NCBI RefSeq assembly: GCF_000497445.1 | Contig: NZ_CM002285.1 | Location: 1,327,676-1,391,404 of the forward strand | Source: Streptomyces roseochromogenus subsp. oscitans DS 12.976 | GTDB taxonomy: Bacteria; Actinomycetota; Actinomycetes; Streptomycetales; Streptomycetaceae | Length of the DNA stretch: 63,729 nt | Direction of reading: 5' to 3' | In this document: in pieces, positions 55,933 through 63,729 of the stretch | How positions within the stretch are numbered: position 1 is the stretch's first letter | How the letters are laid out: each line of letters starts with the position of its first letter | Notes under the pieces: model-generated | What the model was told of the DNA's origin: nothing | Seen by the model: the letters and a program-made list of their open reading frames with translations, nothing else | Databases searched by the model: none | Translations under genes and position numbers: made by a program

Positions 55933-56813
55933 CAGATCACCGGAGGCCGGCCCAGCCGGGTCAGCCGCCACACCGTGCGCCAGCGCATGGGACGTCGCGG
56001 GCCGCACGCCGTGGTCCAGCCCTCGCGGAATCCGCCGAACCACGCCCTCAGGGCCGGCCGGGACGGGCGGCGCAGCAGCGTGAGCAGCATCCAGACCCCG
56101 AGATACACCGGGACCAGGGGGGCGGGGAGGTTGCGGCGGGCCAGCCAGACCCGGTTGCGGGCGACCATGCGGTGGTAGACCGCGTGCCGCGAGGGCGCGG
56201 TGGTCGGGTGGTGCAGCACCATGTCGGACCGGTAGTCGATCATCCAGCCGGCGTCGAGGGCCCGCCAGGCCAGGTCGGTCTCCTCATGGGCGTAGAAGAA
56301 CTCGTCCGGCAGGCCGCCGACCTCGGCGAAGACCCGGGTGCGTACGGCGTTGGCGCCACCGAGGAAGGTGGTGACCCGTGAGGAGCGCATCGGGTCGGAG
56401 GCGCGCAGCCGGGGTACGTGCCGACGCTGGGTCTCGCCGGTGTCGGGGTCGGCGATGCGGAAGCTGACGATGCCCAGCTCGGGGTCCGCGGCGAAGGCCT
56501 CGCGGCACAGCTCGGCGGTGTCGTGGCGGGCGAGCAGGCCGTCGTCGTCGAGGAAGAGCAGTATGTCGACCTGGCGGCCACTGGGCCCGAAGGCCTCTAT
56601 GCCGACGTTGCGGCCGCCGGGGATGCCCAGGTTCTCGGGCAGCTCCACCGTCCGTACACCGTCGGGGACGTCCGGGACGGGCGAGCCGTTGCCGACGACG
56701 ACCACCTCGACCGGGTCGCCGTCCTGCTTGGCGACCGAGTCGATGAGGGCCCGCAGCTCCTCGGGCCGGTTGCCCATGGTGATGATGACGGCGCCGACCT
56801 TCACGGCACTCAC
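55932..56813 (-). CDS. Glycosyltransferase family 2
   Basis: 293 residues. The GT2 fold begins VKVGAVIITMGNRPEELRAL, with PENLGIPGGRNVGIEAFG, the metal-binding DILLFLDDDGLLARHD and the acceptor-side FFYAHEETDLAWRALDAGW. It transfers a sugar (possibly rhamnose or galactofuranose, judging from family resemblance) on the cytosolic face. GTG 56813 overlaps the upstream stop as GTGA. Confidence 0.9.
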   Translation of the reverse strand: MSAVKVGAVIITMGNRPEELRALIDSVAKQDGDPVEVVVVGNGSPVPDVPDGVRTVELPENLGIPGGRNVGIEAFGPSGRQVDILLFLDDDGLLARHDTAELCREAFAADPELGIVSFRIADPDTGETQRRHVPRLRASDPMRSSRVTTFLGGANAVRTRVFAEVGGLPDEFFYAHEETDLAWRALDAGWMIDYRSDMVLHHPTTAPSRHAVYHRMVARNRVWLARRNLPAPLVPVYLGVWMLLTLLRRPSRPALRAWFGGFREGWTTACGPRRPMRWRTVWRLTRLGRPPVI

Positions 56814-57589
56814 TTCAGCCTGCTGGAGGCGAGGATGGACACCAGGTGCAGCAGGGTCTGCAGCAGGGCGATACCGGCGAGGACGGCCGTGCCGAGCCGG
56901 GTGAAGAACAGATCGCCGCGGGCCTGGTCGACGATCGCGAGGACCAGGATCAGCAGCGAGGCCTCGATGCCGAGGATGAGGCGGTGGAACCTGAGCGCCG
57001 CGGCGGCCCGGCGGGCCAGCGCCATGCCGGAGGAGCGCGGCTCGGCGGCGGCCTCCTGCACGGGCGGCTTGCCGGCCTGGTGCCGGGCGACGCCGACCAG
57101 GTCGGTCTCGGCCTTGATCAGGATGGCGCCGAGGGCGGCGAGCGTGCCGAGGAAGGCCCACAGCCAGTCGATACGGCCGCTGCCCCACAGGTCGGCGGCG
57201 CGCAGGCCGAGGCCCACCAGGACGGCCGCGTCGGTCAGATAGGCGCCGACGCGGTCCAGGTAGACCCCGTTCAGCGAGTACTGCTTCTTCCAGCGGGCGA
57301 TCTCGCCGTCGACGCAGTCCAGCAGCAGATACAGCTGGGTGGCGACCACGCCGAGCACGGCGCCCCAGATCCCCGGCACCAGCAGTGCCGGGGCCGCGAG
57401 CACGCCGCAGACGGTCATCAGGTACGTGAGCTGGTTGGGCGTGACCCTGGTGGTGACCAGGTAGCGGTCGATGCGCAGGGACACCTCGCGCATGTAGAGG
57501 CGTCCCGCCCAGTGCTCACCGCTGCGCCGGTCCTTCACCCCCGCGGGGTGGACGACCGGACGGAGTTCAGCTACCGATGGCCTTGACAT
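56810..57589 (-). CDS. CDP-alcohol phosphatidyltransferase family protein (atypical signature)
   Basis: 259 residues, six or so membrane helices. The CDP-alcohol signature reads LLLDCVDGEIARW, then YSLNGVYLDRVGAYLTD. The pattern DG-x2-AR-x8-G-x3-D is met, but the final Asp three residues later is Ala. Since that Asp is the proposed catalytic base, activity may be altered. It precedes the glycosyltransferase and follows the G1P-dehydrogenase-like gene (23-bp overlap). Confidence 0.85.
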   Translation of the reverse strand: MSRPSVAELRPVVHPAGVKDRRSGEHWAGRLYMREVSLRIDRYLVTTRVTPNQLTYLMTVCGVLAAPALLVPGIWGAVLGVVATQLYLLLDCVDGEIARWKKQYSLNGVYLDRVGAYLTDAAVLVGLGLRAADLWGSGRIDWLWAFLGTLAALGAILIKAETDLVGVARHQAGKPPVQEAAAEPRSSGMALARRAAAALRFHRLILGIEASLLILVLAIVDQARGDLFFTRLGTAVLAGIALLQTLLHLVSILASSRLK

Positions 57590-58628
57590 AGTCGGCGTAG
57601 ATGTCCTTGATCTGGTTCGTCTTGAGGTCGAGGTGCTCGAGGATCGTGTAGCGGCCGGGCCGGGTCTCGGGGGCGAACTCCACCGCGCGGACGAACTCGT
57701 CCAGGGTGAAGCCGATCTCCTCCGGCAGCACCGGGAGCCCGTGCCGGCGCAGCACGAAAGCGGTGTGCACCGCCTCCTCGTGCGCCCCGCGCAGATACAT
57801 CGCGAAGGCCGCGCCGAGCCCGCACTGTTCGCCGTGGGCGGCCGCCCGCTTGGGGAACAGCAGGTCGAAGGCGTGGTTGATCTCGTGGCAGGAGCCGGAG
57901 GACGGCCGGGAGTCGCCGGAGATCGACATCGAGATGCCGCTGAGGACCAGCGCCTCGGCGAGCACCTGGAGGAAGCCGTTGTCGCCGATGCCGCCGGGGT
58001 GGCGCAGCACCGCCTCGCCGGCCTGGCGGGCCATGGCCGCGGCGAGACCGTCGATCTTCTCGCCGGTGACCCGGTTGGACAGCTCCCAGTCCGCGACCGC
58101 GTTGATGTTGGAGATCGCGTCGCCGATGCCGGCCCGCACGAACCGGGCCGGGGCCTCGCGGATCACGTCCAGGTCGATGACGACCGCGATCGGGTTCGGC
58201 ACGCCGTAGGAGCCGCGTCCGGCGTCGTTGTCGAGCGTGGCGACCGGCGAGCACAGACCGTCGTGCGCGAGGTTCGTCGGTACGGCGACCAGGGGCAGGC
58301 CGACGCGGGCCGCGGCGAACTTGGCGCAGTCGATGATCTTGCCGCCGCCGAGCCCGACCACCGCGTCGTAGTGGCCGGACTTCATCTCGCCGGCCAGCCG
58401 GATCGCGTCGTCGAGGGTGCCTCCGCCGACCTCGTACCAGGTGGCGCCGGGCAGCGAGGGGGCGATGCGCTCGCGCAGCTTGGCGCCGGAGCCGCCGCTG
58501 ACGGCGACGGCGAGCCGGCCGGACTGCGCGATGCGCTCGTCGGCGAGGACACCGGCCAGGTCGTCGAGGGCACCCGGGCGGATGTCGACGACGACCGGCG
58601 AGGGAATGAGCCGGGTCAGTAGCGGCAC
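57567..58628 (-). CDS. Glycerol-1-phosphate-dehydrogenase-like (iron-containing ADH family)
   Basis: 353 residues. The NAD-binding loop is YDAVVGLGGGKIIDCAKFAA, then PLVAVPTNLAHDGLCSPVAT. Metal ligands lie in GIGDAISNINAVADWEL and SGSCHEINHAFDLLFPKRAA plus AAHGEQCGLGAAFAM. The pattern is of the EgsA/AraM group, making a glycerol-1-phosphate or analogous alcohol phosphate. GTG 58628 overlaps the nucleotidyltransferase by 13 bp. Confidence 0.85.
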   Translation of the reverse strand: MPLLTRLIPSPVVVDIRPGALDDLAGVLADERIAQSGRLAVAVSGGSGAKLRERIAPSLPGATWYEVGGGTLDDAIRLAGEMKSGHYDAVVGLGGGKIIDCAKFAAARVGLPLVAVPTNLAHDGLCSPVATLDNDAGRGSYGVPNPIAVVIDLDVIREAPARFVRAGIGDAISNINAVADWELSNRVTGEKIDGLAAAMARQAGEAVLRHPGGIGDNGFLQVLAEALVLSGISMSISGDSRPSSGSCHEINHAFDLLFPKRAAAHGEQCGLGAAFAMYLRGAHEEAVHTAFVLRRHGLPVLPEEIGFTLDEFVRAVEFAPETRPGRYTILEHLDLKTNQIKDIYADYVKAIGS

Positions 58629-59368
58629 GCGATCTCCCGTCCCTTGGCGAGGTCGTCGTGGTTGTCGATCTCGACCCACTGGACGTCGCCGATCGGCGCC
58701 ACGTCGATGCGGAAGCCGCGGTTGACCAGCTCCTGGTACCCGTGCTCGTAGAACTGCTGCGGGTCGGTCTCCCAGACCGTCTTCAGCGCGTCGGCCAGGT
58801 CGGGGGCGGCGTCGCCCTCGATCAGGGTGACGCCGATGTACTCGCCGGTGGCCTCGGCGGGATCCATCAGCTTGGTGATCTTCGTCATGCCCTTGTCGGC
58901 GTCGACGACGACCTTCATCTCCTCGTCCGCGAGGGACTTCACGGTGTCGAGCGCAAGAATGATCTTCTTACCTTCGCCACGCGCGGCGAGCAGCGTCTTC
59001 TCGACGGAGACCGGGTGGACGGTGTCTCCGTTGGCGAGGATCACACCGTCCTTGAGGGCGTCACGGCCGCACCACAGGGAGTAGGCGTTGTTCCACTCCT
59101 CGGCCTTGTCGTTGTCGATGAGGGTGAGCTTGAGGCCGTATTTGGCCTCCAGCGCCTCCTTGCGCTCGTACACGGCCTCCTTGCGGTAGCCGACGATGAT
59201 CGCGACCTCGGTCAGCCCGATCTCGGCGAAGTTGCCGAGGGTCAGGTCGAGCACGGTGATCGAATCCTCTATGCCGGCCGGCCCCACCGGTACCAGTGCC
59301 TTGGGCAAACTGTCGGTGTAGGGGCGCAGACGCCGTCCGGCGCCGGCCGCCAGCACGAGGCCGATCAT
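58616..59368 (-). CDS. Sugar/alcohol-phosphate nucleotidyltransferase
   Basis: 250 residues. The NTP loop is GLVLAAGAGRRLRPYTDSLP with KALVPVG, followed by ILANGDTVHPVSVEK (metal Asp) and VQWVEIDNHDDLAKG. Resembles cytidylyltransferases for polyol or inositol phosphate. It should activate the alcohol used by the adjacent CDP-alcohol transferases. Overlaps the next gene by 4 bp. Confidence 0.88.
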   Translation of the reverse strand: MIGLVLAAGAGRRLRPYTDSLPKALVPVGPAGIEDSITVLDLTLGNFAEIGLTEVAIIVGYRKEAVYERKEALEAKYGLKLTLIDNDKAEEWNNAYSLWCGRDALKDGVILANGDTVHPVSVEKTLLAARGEGKKIILALDTVKSLADEEMKVVVDADKGMTKITKLMDPAEATGEYIGVTLIEGDAAPDLADALKTVWETDPQQFYEHGYQELVNRGFRIDVAPIGDVQWVEIDNHDDLAKGREIACRY

Positions 59369-61164
59369 GCGGGTTCTCCTTCGTCGTGTACGGCTGGGGC
59401 CCCTGCGGAGACCCAGAAGCGGATGCTCTCTACGAGCACCACGAGGGCGACGGCCACGGCGAGGACCGTGAGCGCGACCGTGAACTGCGGGGCGGTGAGC
59501 ACCGCGGCCAGAACGGTGACGAGCAGCGTCCGCCCTTCGTGCCCCCCGATGGCGCGCACCAGCCAGGCCGGGGGCGCCCCGGCGTCGCCGCGGATGCGGT
59601 ACACCGTGTCGTAGTGATGGTAGGCGACGGCGGCCACCAGCCCGAAAGCCGCAGGAAGGGCGCCGTTTACCCCCGCCTTACCCGCGAGGGCCAGGACGGT
59701 GCCGTACTCGGCGGCCCGGAAGAAGGGCGGGACCAGCCAGTCGAGGGCGCCCTTGAGGGGGCGGGCGACGGCGAGGGCCGAGGTCAGGACGTAGACCAGG
59801 GCGCCGATCACCGGCAGCACCGAGCCGTGGTCCGTGAAGGCGGAGCAGGCGACGACCGCGGCGCCGCCCGCGAAGGCGACAGCGGGTACGGCGAGGCCCG
59901 GCAGGCCCCGCTTGAGCACGCGCCGTACGGCCTCGGTGAGCGGGCCGGAGTCGGCGAGGTCCGCGAGCGCCTGGGCGGCCCGGCCGGTGCGCCGCGCCTT
60001 GCGGGTCAGGGACCGCAGCACACGGCCCGCCGTGGTGTACGTCGCCGCGAGGGCGCAGCCGATGAGCAGGACGTAGAAGGTGATCCGGGGCGTGGTGGCC
60101 GCGGTCAGGATCGCGATCATCGCCCAGCGCTCGCCGATGGGCAGGACTATCATCCGCCGCAGCCATATCGTCCAGCCGACGCTGTCCAGCTTGTCGGAGA
60201 GGGCAGCGGTCGGGCTGGTGTTGGCGGTGGCGTCGTGGTTGGCCTCGTTGAAGGCGAAGTCCACCGTGTGCCGGCAGGTCTGCAGGACCATCGCACCGAG
60301 GGCGAGGGCCCACACGTCATCGCCGCCGTGGGCCGCACCGAGGGCGAGGCCGGCGTAGTAGGCGTACTCCTTGGCCCGGTCGAAGGTGGCATCCAGCCAG
60401 GCGCCGAGTGTGGAGTACTTCAGCGCGTAGCGGGCGAGCTGGCCGTCGGTGCAGTCCAGGACGAACGAGGCGATGAGCAGGACGCCGGCCGCGATGAACC
60501 CCGCGCGCGTGCCCGTCGCCGCGCAGCCCGCCGCGATCAGGGCGGTGAGCAGCGAGGCCGTGGTGACCTGGTTCGGGGTCAGGCCGCGGCGGGCGCACCA
60601 GCGGGCCAGGTAGCGCGAGTACGGGCTGATGAAGAACGTGGTGAAGAAGCCGTCGCGGGACTTCACGGCCGACTTCAGGCGTACGGCCTCGTCGTCGACG
60701 GCGGCGACGGCCTGGCGGGCCTCGTTGCGGGCCTGCGGGTCGGCGGGGACGGCGGCGACCAGGCTGCCCAGCTCCGGCCGGTGCACCGCGCAGCCGTCGG
60801 CGTCGAGGGCGGTGACGATGCGGTCGGCGAGGCTGTCCACGGCGAGCGCCGTACCGCCGCCGGCCGAGGTCTCGCGGGCCACCGCCCGGGTCAGCTCCTG
60901 CCGGGCGGCCCGCTGGGCGGTGACGGCGCCGGGGACGGCGGAGAGCGGGAAGCGCGGGTCGGTCAGGCCGAGGCGCAGCGCGTGCGGGTGGCCGACGAAG
61001 CGGGCGTCGACCAGGGCCACGCGCTCGCCGGCCGGAGCGGCGGCGAGCAGGGTCTCGGCCTCGGCGGCGTCCGCTGCCACCCGGACGTCGAAGCCGAGCG
61101 CCCGCAGATCGTTCTCGAGGGACGATCCGGGCACCGGCTGACCCGTGACGATGGCGGTCGACAA
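59365..61164 (-). CDS. CDP-alcohol phosphatidyltransferase with N-terminal domain and DUF5941-like C-terminus
   Basis: 599 residues. An N-terminal ~170-residue nucleotide-binding-like region precedes a CDP-alcohol domain with canonical DCTDGQLARYALKYSTLGAW then LDATFDR, all four Asp present. Many membrane helices follow; the C-terminal third resembles DUF5941. First gene of the envelope cluster. It probably forms a phosphodiester link to a lipid or polyol. Confidence 0.87.
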   Translation of the reverse strand: MSTAIVTGQPVPGSSLENDLRALGFDVRVAADAAEAETLLAAAPAGERVALVDARFVGHPHALRLGLTDPRFPLSAVPGAVTAQRAARQELTRAVARETSAGGGTALAVDSLADRIVTALDADGCAVHRPELGSLVAAVPADPQARNEARQAVAAVDDEAVRLKSAVKSRDGFFTTFFISPYSRYLARWCARRGLTPNQVTTASLLTALIAAGCAATGTRAGFIAAGVLLIASFVLDCTDGQLARYALKYSTLGAWLDATFDRAKEYAYYAGLALGAAHGGDDVWALALGAMVLQTCRHTVDFAFNEANHDATANTSPTAALSDKLDSVGWTIWLRRMIVLPIGERWAMIAILTAATTPRITFYVLLIGCALAATYTTAGRVLRSLTRKARRTGRAAQALADLADSGPLTEAVRRVLKRGLPGLAVPAVAFAGGAAVVACSAFTDHGSVLPVIGALVYVLTSALAVARPLKGALDWLVPPFFRAAEYGTVLALAGKAGVNGALPAAFGLVAAVAYHHYDTVYRIRGDAGAPPAWLVRAIGGHEGRTLLVTVLAAVLTAPQFTVALTVLAVAVALVVLVESIRFWVSAGAPAVHDEGEPA

Positions 61165-61562
61165 CCGAACTCACTCCCTGGGTGCCGACGCGCGGGCGCC
61201 GGTCTCTCACATGATGGGGCGCCCTGTCCGCGGCACCCGGGCGGCATGTCGGCAGAGGCTATCCGATGGGCGGGAGTCCCTGTTCACCGGCCGTTCACGG
61301 CCGGGCCCACGGGTGCTGCCCGGTCCTTTGCCGCGATCATCATCGGGGATCCGGGGCCCACCCCACAAACCGTCGGCGCAGAACCGGGCAACCGGGACAG
61401 GGGGACGGGGCGCTCAGGGCCTGCCCGGCAATTCCCGTCGTCCGCCCGGTGGGCGGGCCCGTGCGGCCCCTCCAGGGGAGTGCGTGCCAGGCGTCGCGGG
61501 GCTGGAGCACCTCCCACGCACATGAAGCAGTGGGGAGGGCAGTGCCGGACAGGCCTTTAGAT
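61165..61562. other. Intergenic region upstream of the envelope cluster
   Basis: About 400 bp without a convincing gene. It should contain the promoter of the leftward cluster; no clear -35/-10 pair could be picked out. GC-rich with many short frames lacking coding bias. Confidence 0.5.
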
Positions 61563-61802
61563 CTGACGCTGAACATCGGGCGGGGCGAGGGTGTCTCGGT
61601 GCGCGAGCTGATCACGGTCATCGGGGAGGTCACCGGGGACCACCGGGAGCCGCTGGTGGAGGGACGCCGGCCGGGGGACGCGCCGCGTTCGGTCGCCTCG
61701 GCCGAGCGGGCCGGGAAGGAACTGGGCCGGCGGGCCGGGCGCGGGGTGCGCGAGATGGTGGAGTCGGCCTGGCGGGGGTGGCAGCGGCACCACGGCCGCT
61801 GA
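61563..61802 (+). pseudogene. UDP-glucose 4-epimerase (galE-like) C-terminal remnant
   Basis: The frame reads LTLNIGRGEGVSVRELITVI, then GEVTGDHREPLVEGRRPGDA and SVASAERAGKELGRRAGRGV, ending REMVESAWRGWQRHH. This matches the last ~80 residues of GalE-type epimerases. The N-terminal NAD fold and catalytic YxxxK are missing. It is a remnant beside the envelope cluster. Confidence 0.78.
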
Positions 61803-61852
61803 GCCGGGCAAGCGCACCACGGCACCGGGCCGGGCGCGGCCCTGCCCCACCC

Positions 61853-61887
61853 GCCCTGACCTGCGGAACGTTTCCGCAGGTCAGGGC
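61853..61887. terminator. Perfect 16-bp hairpin
   Basis: GCCCTGACCTGCGGAA (61853-61868) pairs perfectly with TTCCGCAGGTCAGGGC (61872-61887) around CGT. It is a strong terminator between the galE remnant and the metal exporter. Confidence 0.85.
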
Positions 61888-61979
61888 ACATGACAACGGT
61901 GTTCAGTACCGCGTTGCCCCATACCCCCCACCCGTAGTTCACTGGGCCCTGCCGGACGGAACAGGGAAGGGCGGTTGTC

Positions 61980-62921
61980 ATGGGGGCAGGGCACGACCAC
62001 GGGCATGCGCACAGCCATGCGCCGGCCACGGGTACGGCTGCGGCGGCCTACCGGGGCCGGCTGCGGATCGCGCTGGGCATCACGCTCACGATCATGCTGG
62101 TGGAGATCGTCGGCGGCCTGCTCGCGGATTCGCTCGCGCTGATCGCGGACGCGGCGCACATGGCGACCGACGCGGTGGGCCTCGGCATGGCCCTGCTCGC
62201 GATCCACTTCGCGAACCGCCCGCCGAGCACCAACCGCACCTTCGGCTACGCCCGCGCCGAGATCCTCGCCGCCCTGGCCAACTGCGTGCTGCTGCTCGGG
62301 GTCGGCGGATACGTCCTGTACGAGGCGGTCGAGCGGTTTGTGACGCCCGCGGACACCCGCGGCGGCCTGATGGTCGTTTTCGGTCTGATCGGCCTGGTCG
62401 CGAACTCGGTCTCACTGACCCTGCTGATGCGCGGGCAGAAGGAGAGCCTGAACGTGCGCGGCGCCTTCCTGGAGGTCGCCGCGGACGCGCTGGGCTCGGG
62501 GGCGGTGCTGGTCTCGGGAGCGGTGATCCTCACCACCGGATGGCAGACCGCCGACCCGGTCGCCTCGATCGCCATCGGCCTGATGATCGTGCCGAGGACG
62601 CTGAAGCTGCTGCGCGAGACGCTGGACGTGCTGCTGGAGTCGGCTCCGAAGAACGTCGACATGGCCGAGGTGCGGGCGCACATCCTGGCGCTGGACGGCG
62701 TGGAGGACGTGCACGACCTGCATGCCTGGACGATCACTTCGGGCATGCCGGTGCTGTCGGCGCACGTGGTGGTCAGCTCGGACACGCTGAGCGCCATCGG
62801 GCACGAGAAGCTGCTGCATGAGCTGCAGGGCTGCCTCGGCGATCACTTCGATGTGGAGCACTGCACCTTCCAGCTGGAGCCGGGCGGGCACGCGGAGCAC
62901 GAGGCTCGCCTGTGCCACTGA
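61980..62921 (+). CDS. Cation diffusion facilitator (CzcD-like)
   Basis: 313 residues, six membrane helices. N-terminal GHDHGHAHSHAPA binds metal; the transport sites are ADSLALIADAAHMATDAVGL (HxxxD) and GAFLEVAADALGSGAVLVSG (DxxxD-like position, here EVAAD). The cytosolic domain has HDLHAWTITSGMPVLSAHVV. Exports zinc or similar ions for protons. ATG 61980 follows GGGAAGG. The neighbour of idi, as I recall from S. coelicolor. Confidence 0.93.
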   Translation: MGAGHDHGHAHSHAPATGTAAAAYRGRLRIALGITLTIMLVEIVGGLLADSLALIADAAHMATDAVGLGMALLAIHFANRPPSTNRTFGYARAEILAALANCVLLLGVGGYVLYEAVERFVTPADTRGGLMVVFGLIGLVANSVSLTLLMRGQKESLNVRGAFLEVAADALGSGAVLVSGAVILTTGWQTADPVASIAIGLMIVPRTLKLLRETLDVLLESAPKNVDMAEVRAHILALDGVEDVHDLHAWTITSGMPVLSAHVVVSSDTLSAIGHEKLLHELQGCLGDHFDVEHCTFQLEPGGHAEHEARLCH

Positions 62922-63095
62922 CGGTCCGCTCGGGCGTTCGACGCCCCTGGGCGATTCCGTGCTTCTCCGACCGGGCACGATGATCTACCGGGTCCGGCTT
63001 CGGCACCGCGCCGCGCGTCGGCATGGCGGAAAGTGCCGGGAGTGCCGGATTCGTACGGCAGACTTGGAGTGCGAAGACCGAGGCGAAGGATGGGT

Positions 63096-63689
63096 ATGCC
63101 GATCACACCTGCCACCGCGAAGCACAGCTCGTCGAATGGCACCGAAGAGGCGATTCTGCTGGAACTGGTCGACGAGAAGGGTGTCACGATCGGTACGGCG
63201 GAGAAGCTCGCCGCCCACCAGCCGCCCGGACAGCTGCATCGCGCGTTCTCGGTGTTCCTCTTCGACGAACAGGGACGGCTGCTGCTCCAGCAGCGGGCGC
63301 TCGGCAAGTACCACTCCCCCGGTGTCTGGTCCAACACCTGCTGCGGCCACCCCTTCCCCGGTGAGGCGCCGTTCGCCGCCGCGGCCCGGCGCACGTTCGA
63401 GGAGCTGGGCGTGTCCCCGTCGCTGCTCGCGGAGGCGGGCCGGGTCCGCTACAACCACCCCGACCCGGCCTCGGGCCTCGTCGAGCAGGAGTACAACCAC
63501 CTGTTCGTCGGCCTGGTGCAGGCGCCGCTCGCCCCGGACCCGGAGGAGGTCGGCGGGACCGCCTTCGTGACGGCGGCCGAGCTGACGGAGCGCCACGAGC
63601 GCGACCCGTTCTCGGCGTGGTTCATGACCGTCCTGGACGCGGCCCGCCCGGCGATCAGGGAACTGACGGGCCTGTCCGCGGGCTGGTGA
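63096..63689 (+). CDS. idi: Isopentenyl-diphosphate delta-isomerase (type I)
   Basis: 197 residues of the NUDIX-fold isomerase interconverting IPP and DMAPP. The active Cys is in GVWSNTCCGHPFPGE and the Glu in GLVEQEYNHLFVGL; FEELGVS is part of the NUDIX helix. ATG 63096 with GAAGGA upstream gives the usual length; ATG 63090 is two residues longer. It supports the hopanoid operon with balanced C5 units. Confidence 0.96.
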   Translation: MPITPATAKHSSSNGTEEAILLELVDEKGVTIGTAEKLAAHQPPGQLHRAFSVFLFDEQGRLLLQQRALGKYHSPGVWSNTCCGHPFPGEAPFAAAARRTFEELGVSPSLLAEAGRVRYNHPDPASGLVEQEYNHLFVGLVQAPLAPDPEEVGGTAFVTAAELTERHERDPFSAWFMTVLDAARPAIRELTGLSAGW

Positions 63690-63729
63690 GAGGCACTCCG
63701 GCAGCGTCACGGGGGCTACGGCTCCACGA

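Noticed and set aside
59296..61560. Long plus-strand open frame of about 754 codons
   Set aside because: Antisense to the CDP-alcohol transferase gene, whose domain is unambiguous.

Overview
The window is very GC-rich chromosomal DNA from an actinobacterium, almost certainly Streptomyces. The evidence is third-position GC bias, frequent GTG starts with ATGA/GTGA overlaps, a conservon (cvn) operon, a hopanoid cluster in the gene order I recall from S. coelicolor, and DUF574, DUF6126 and DUF6380 proteins typical of the genus. I see no prophage, insertion sequence, CRISPR array or rRNA. One tRNA gene (Pro, GGG) is present.

Layout. 1-3.1 kb: cobalamin genes cobF and cobK around a decayed MFS remnant, then a HAD phosphatase. 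3-7.7 kb: a TauE/SafE permease, an acyl-CoA ligase, a thiolase and a divergent alpha/beta hydrolase. 7.8-8.6 kb: a scar where a truncated DUF574 methyltransferase meets a truncated histidine kinase. 8.7-14.7 kb: HAD phosphatase, intact DUF574 methyltransferase, a glutamine-synthetase-like gene coupled to an amidohydrolase (together the two halves of FluG), a NUDIX-like protein and a COG4705 membrane protein. 14.7-19.1 kb: a GT-B-like gene preceded by ten 7-bp repeats, a STAND NTPase and a small divergent protein; the last two share a RHIM-like motif and look like an amyloid-signalling cell-death pair. 19.2-27 kb: tRNA-Pro, split transketolase under a MerR/SoxR-type promoter, an MFS pseudogene, small regulators, and kbl/tdh for threonine catabolism. 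27-31.7 kb: conservon cvnABCD plus a GAF protein. 32-41 kb: metallo-hydrolase, Glu/Leu-type dehydrogenase with a TetR regulator, GDSL hydrolase, alpha-galactosidase, protein phosphatase, and an XRE-cupin regulator coupled to a 40-residue membrane protein.

41-53.9 kb (minus strand) is a complete hopanoid operon: hpnC, hpnD, a 42-residue DUF6380 gene, hpnE, polyprenyl synthase, shc, hpnG, hpnH, ispG, dxs, hpnO. ispG and dxs (MEP pathway), with idi at 63.1 kb, supply C5 units. The polyprenyl synthase makes the prenyl diphosphate, HpnC/D/E make squalene, Shc cyclises it, and HpnH/G/O build the aminohopanoid side chain.

54-61.2 kb (minus strand) is a tightly overlapping cell-envelope cluster: two CDP-alcohol phosphotransferases, a nucleotidyltransferase, a glycerol-1-phosphate-dehydrogenase-like enzyme, a GT2 glycosyltransferase and a TagGH-like ABC exporter. 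I infer that it makes and exports a phosphodiester-linked glycolipid or polymer. A galE remnant, a CDF metal exporter and idi close the window.

The observations most worth following are the STAND/RHIM-like pair, the heptanucleotide tract that sets the reading frame of the GT-B-like gene, and a CDP-alcohol phosphotransferase lacking the last Asp of its signature.
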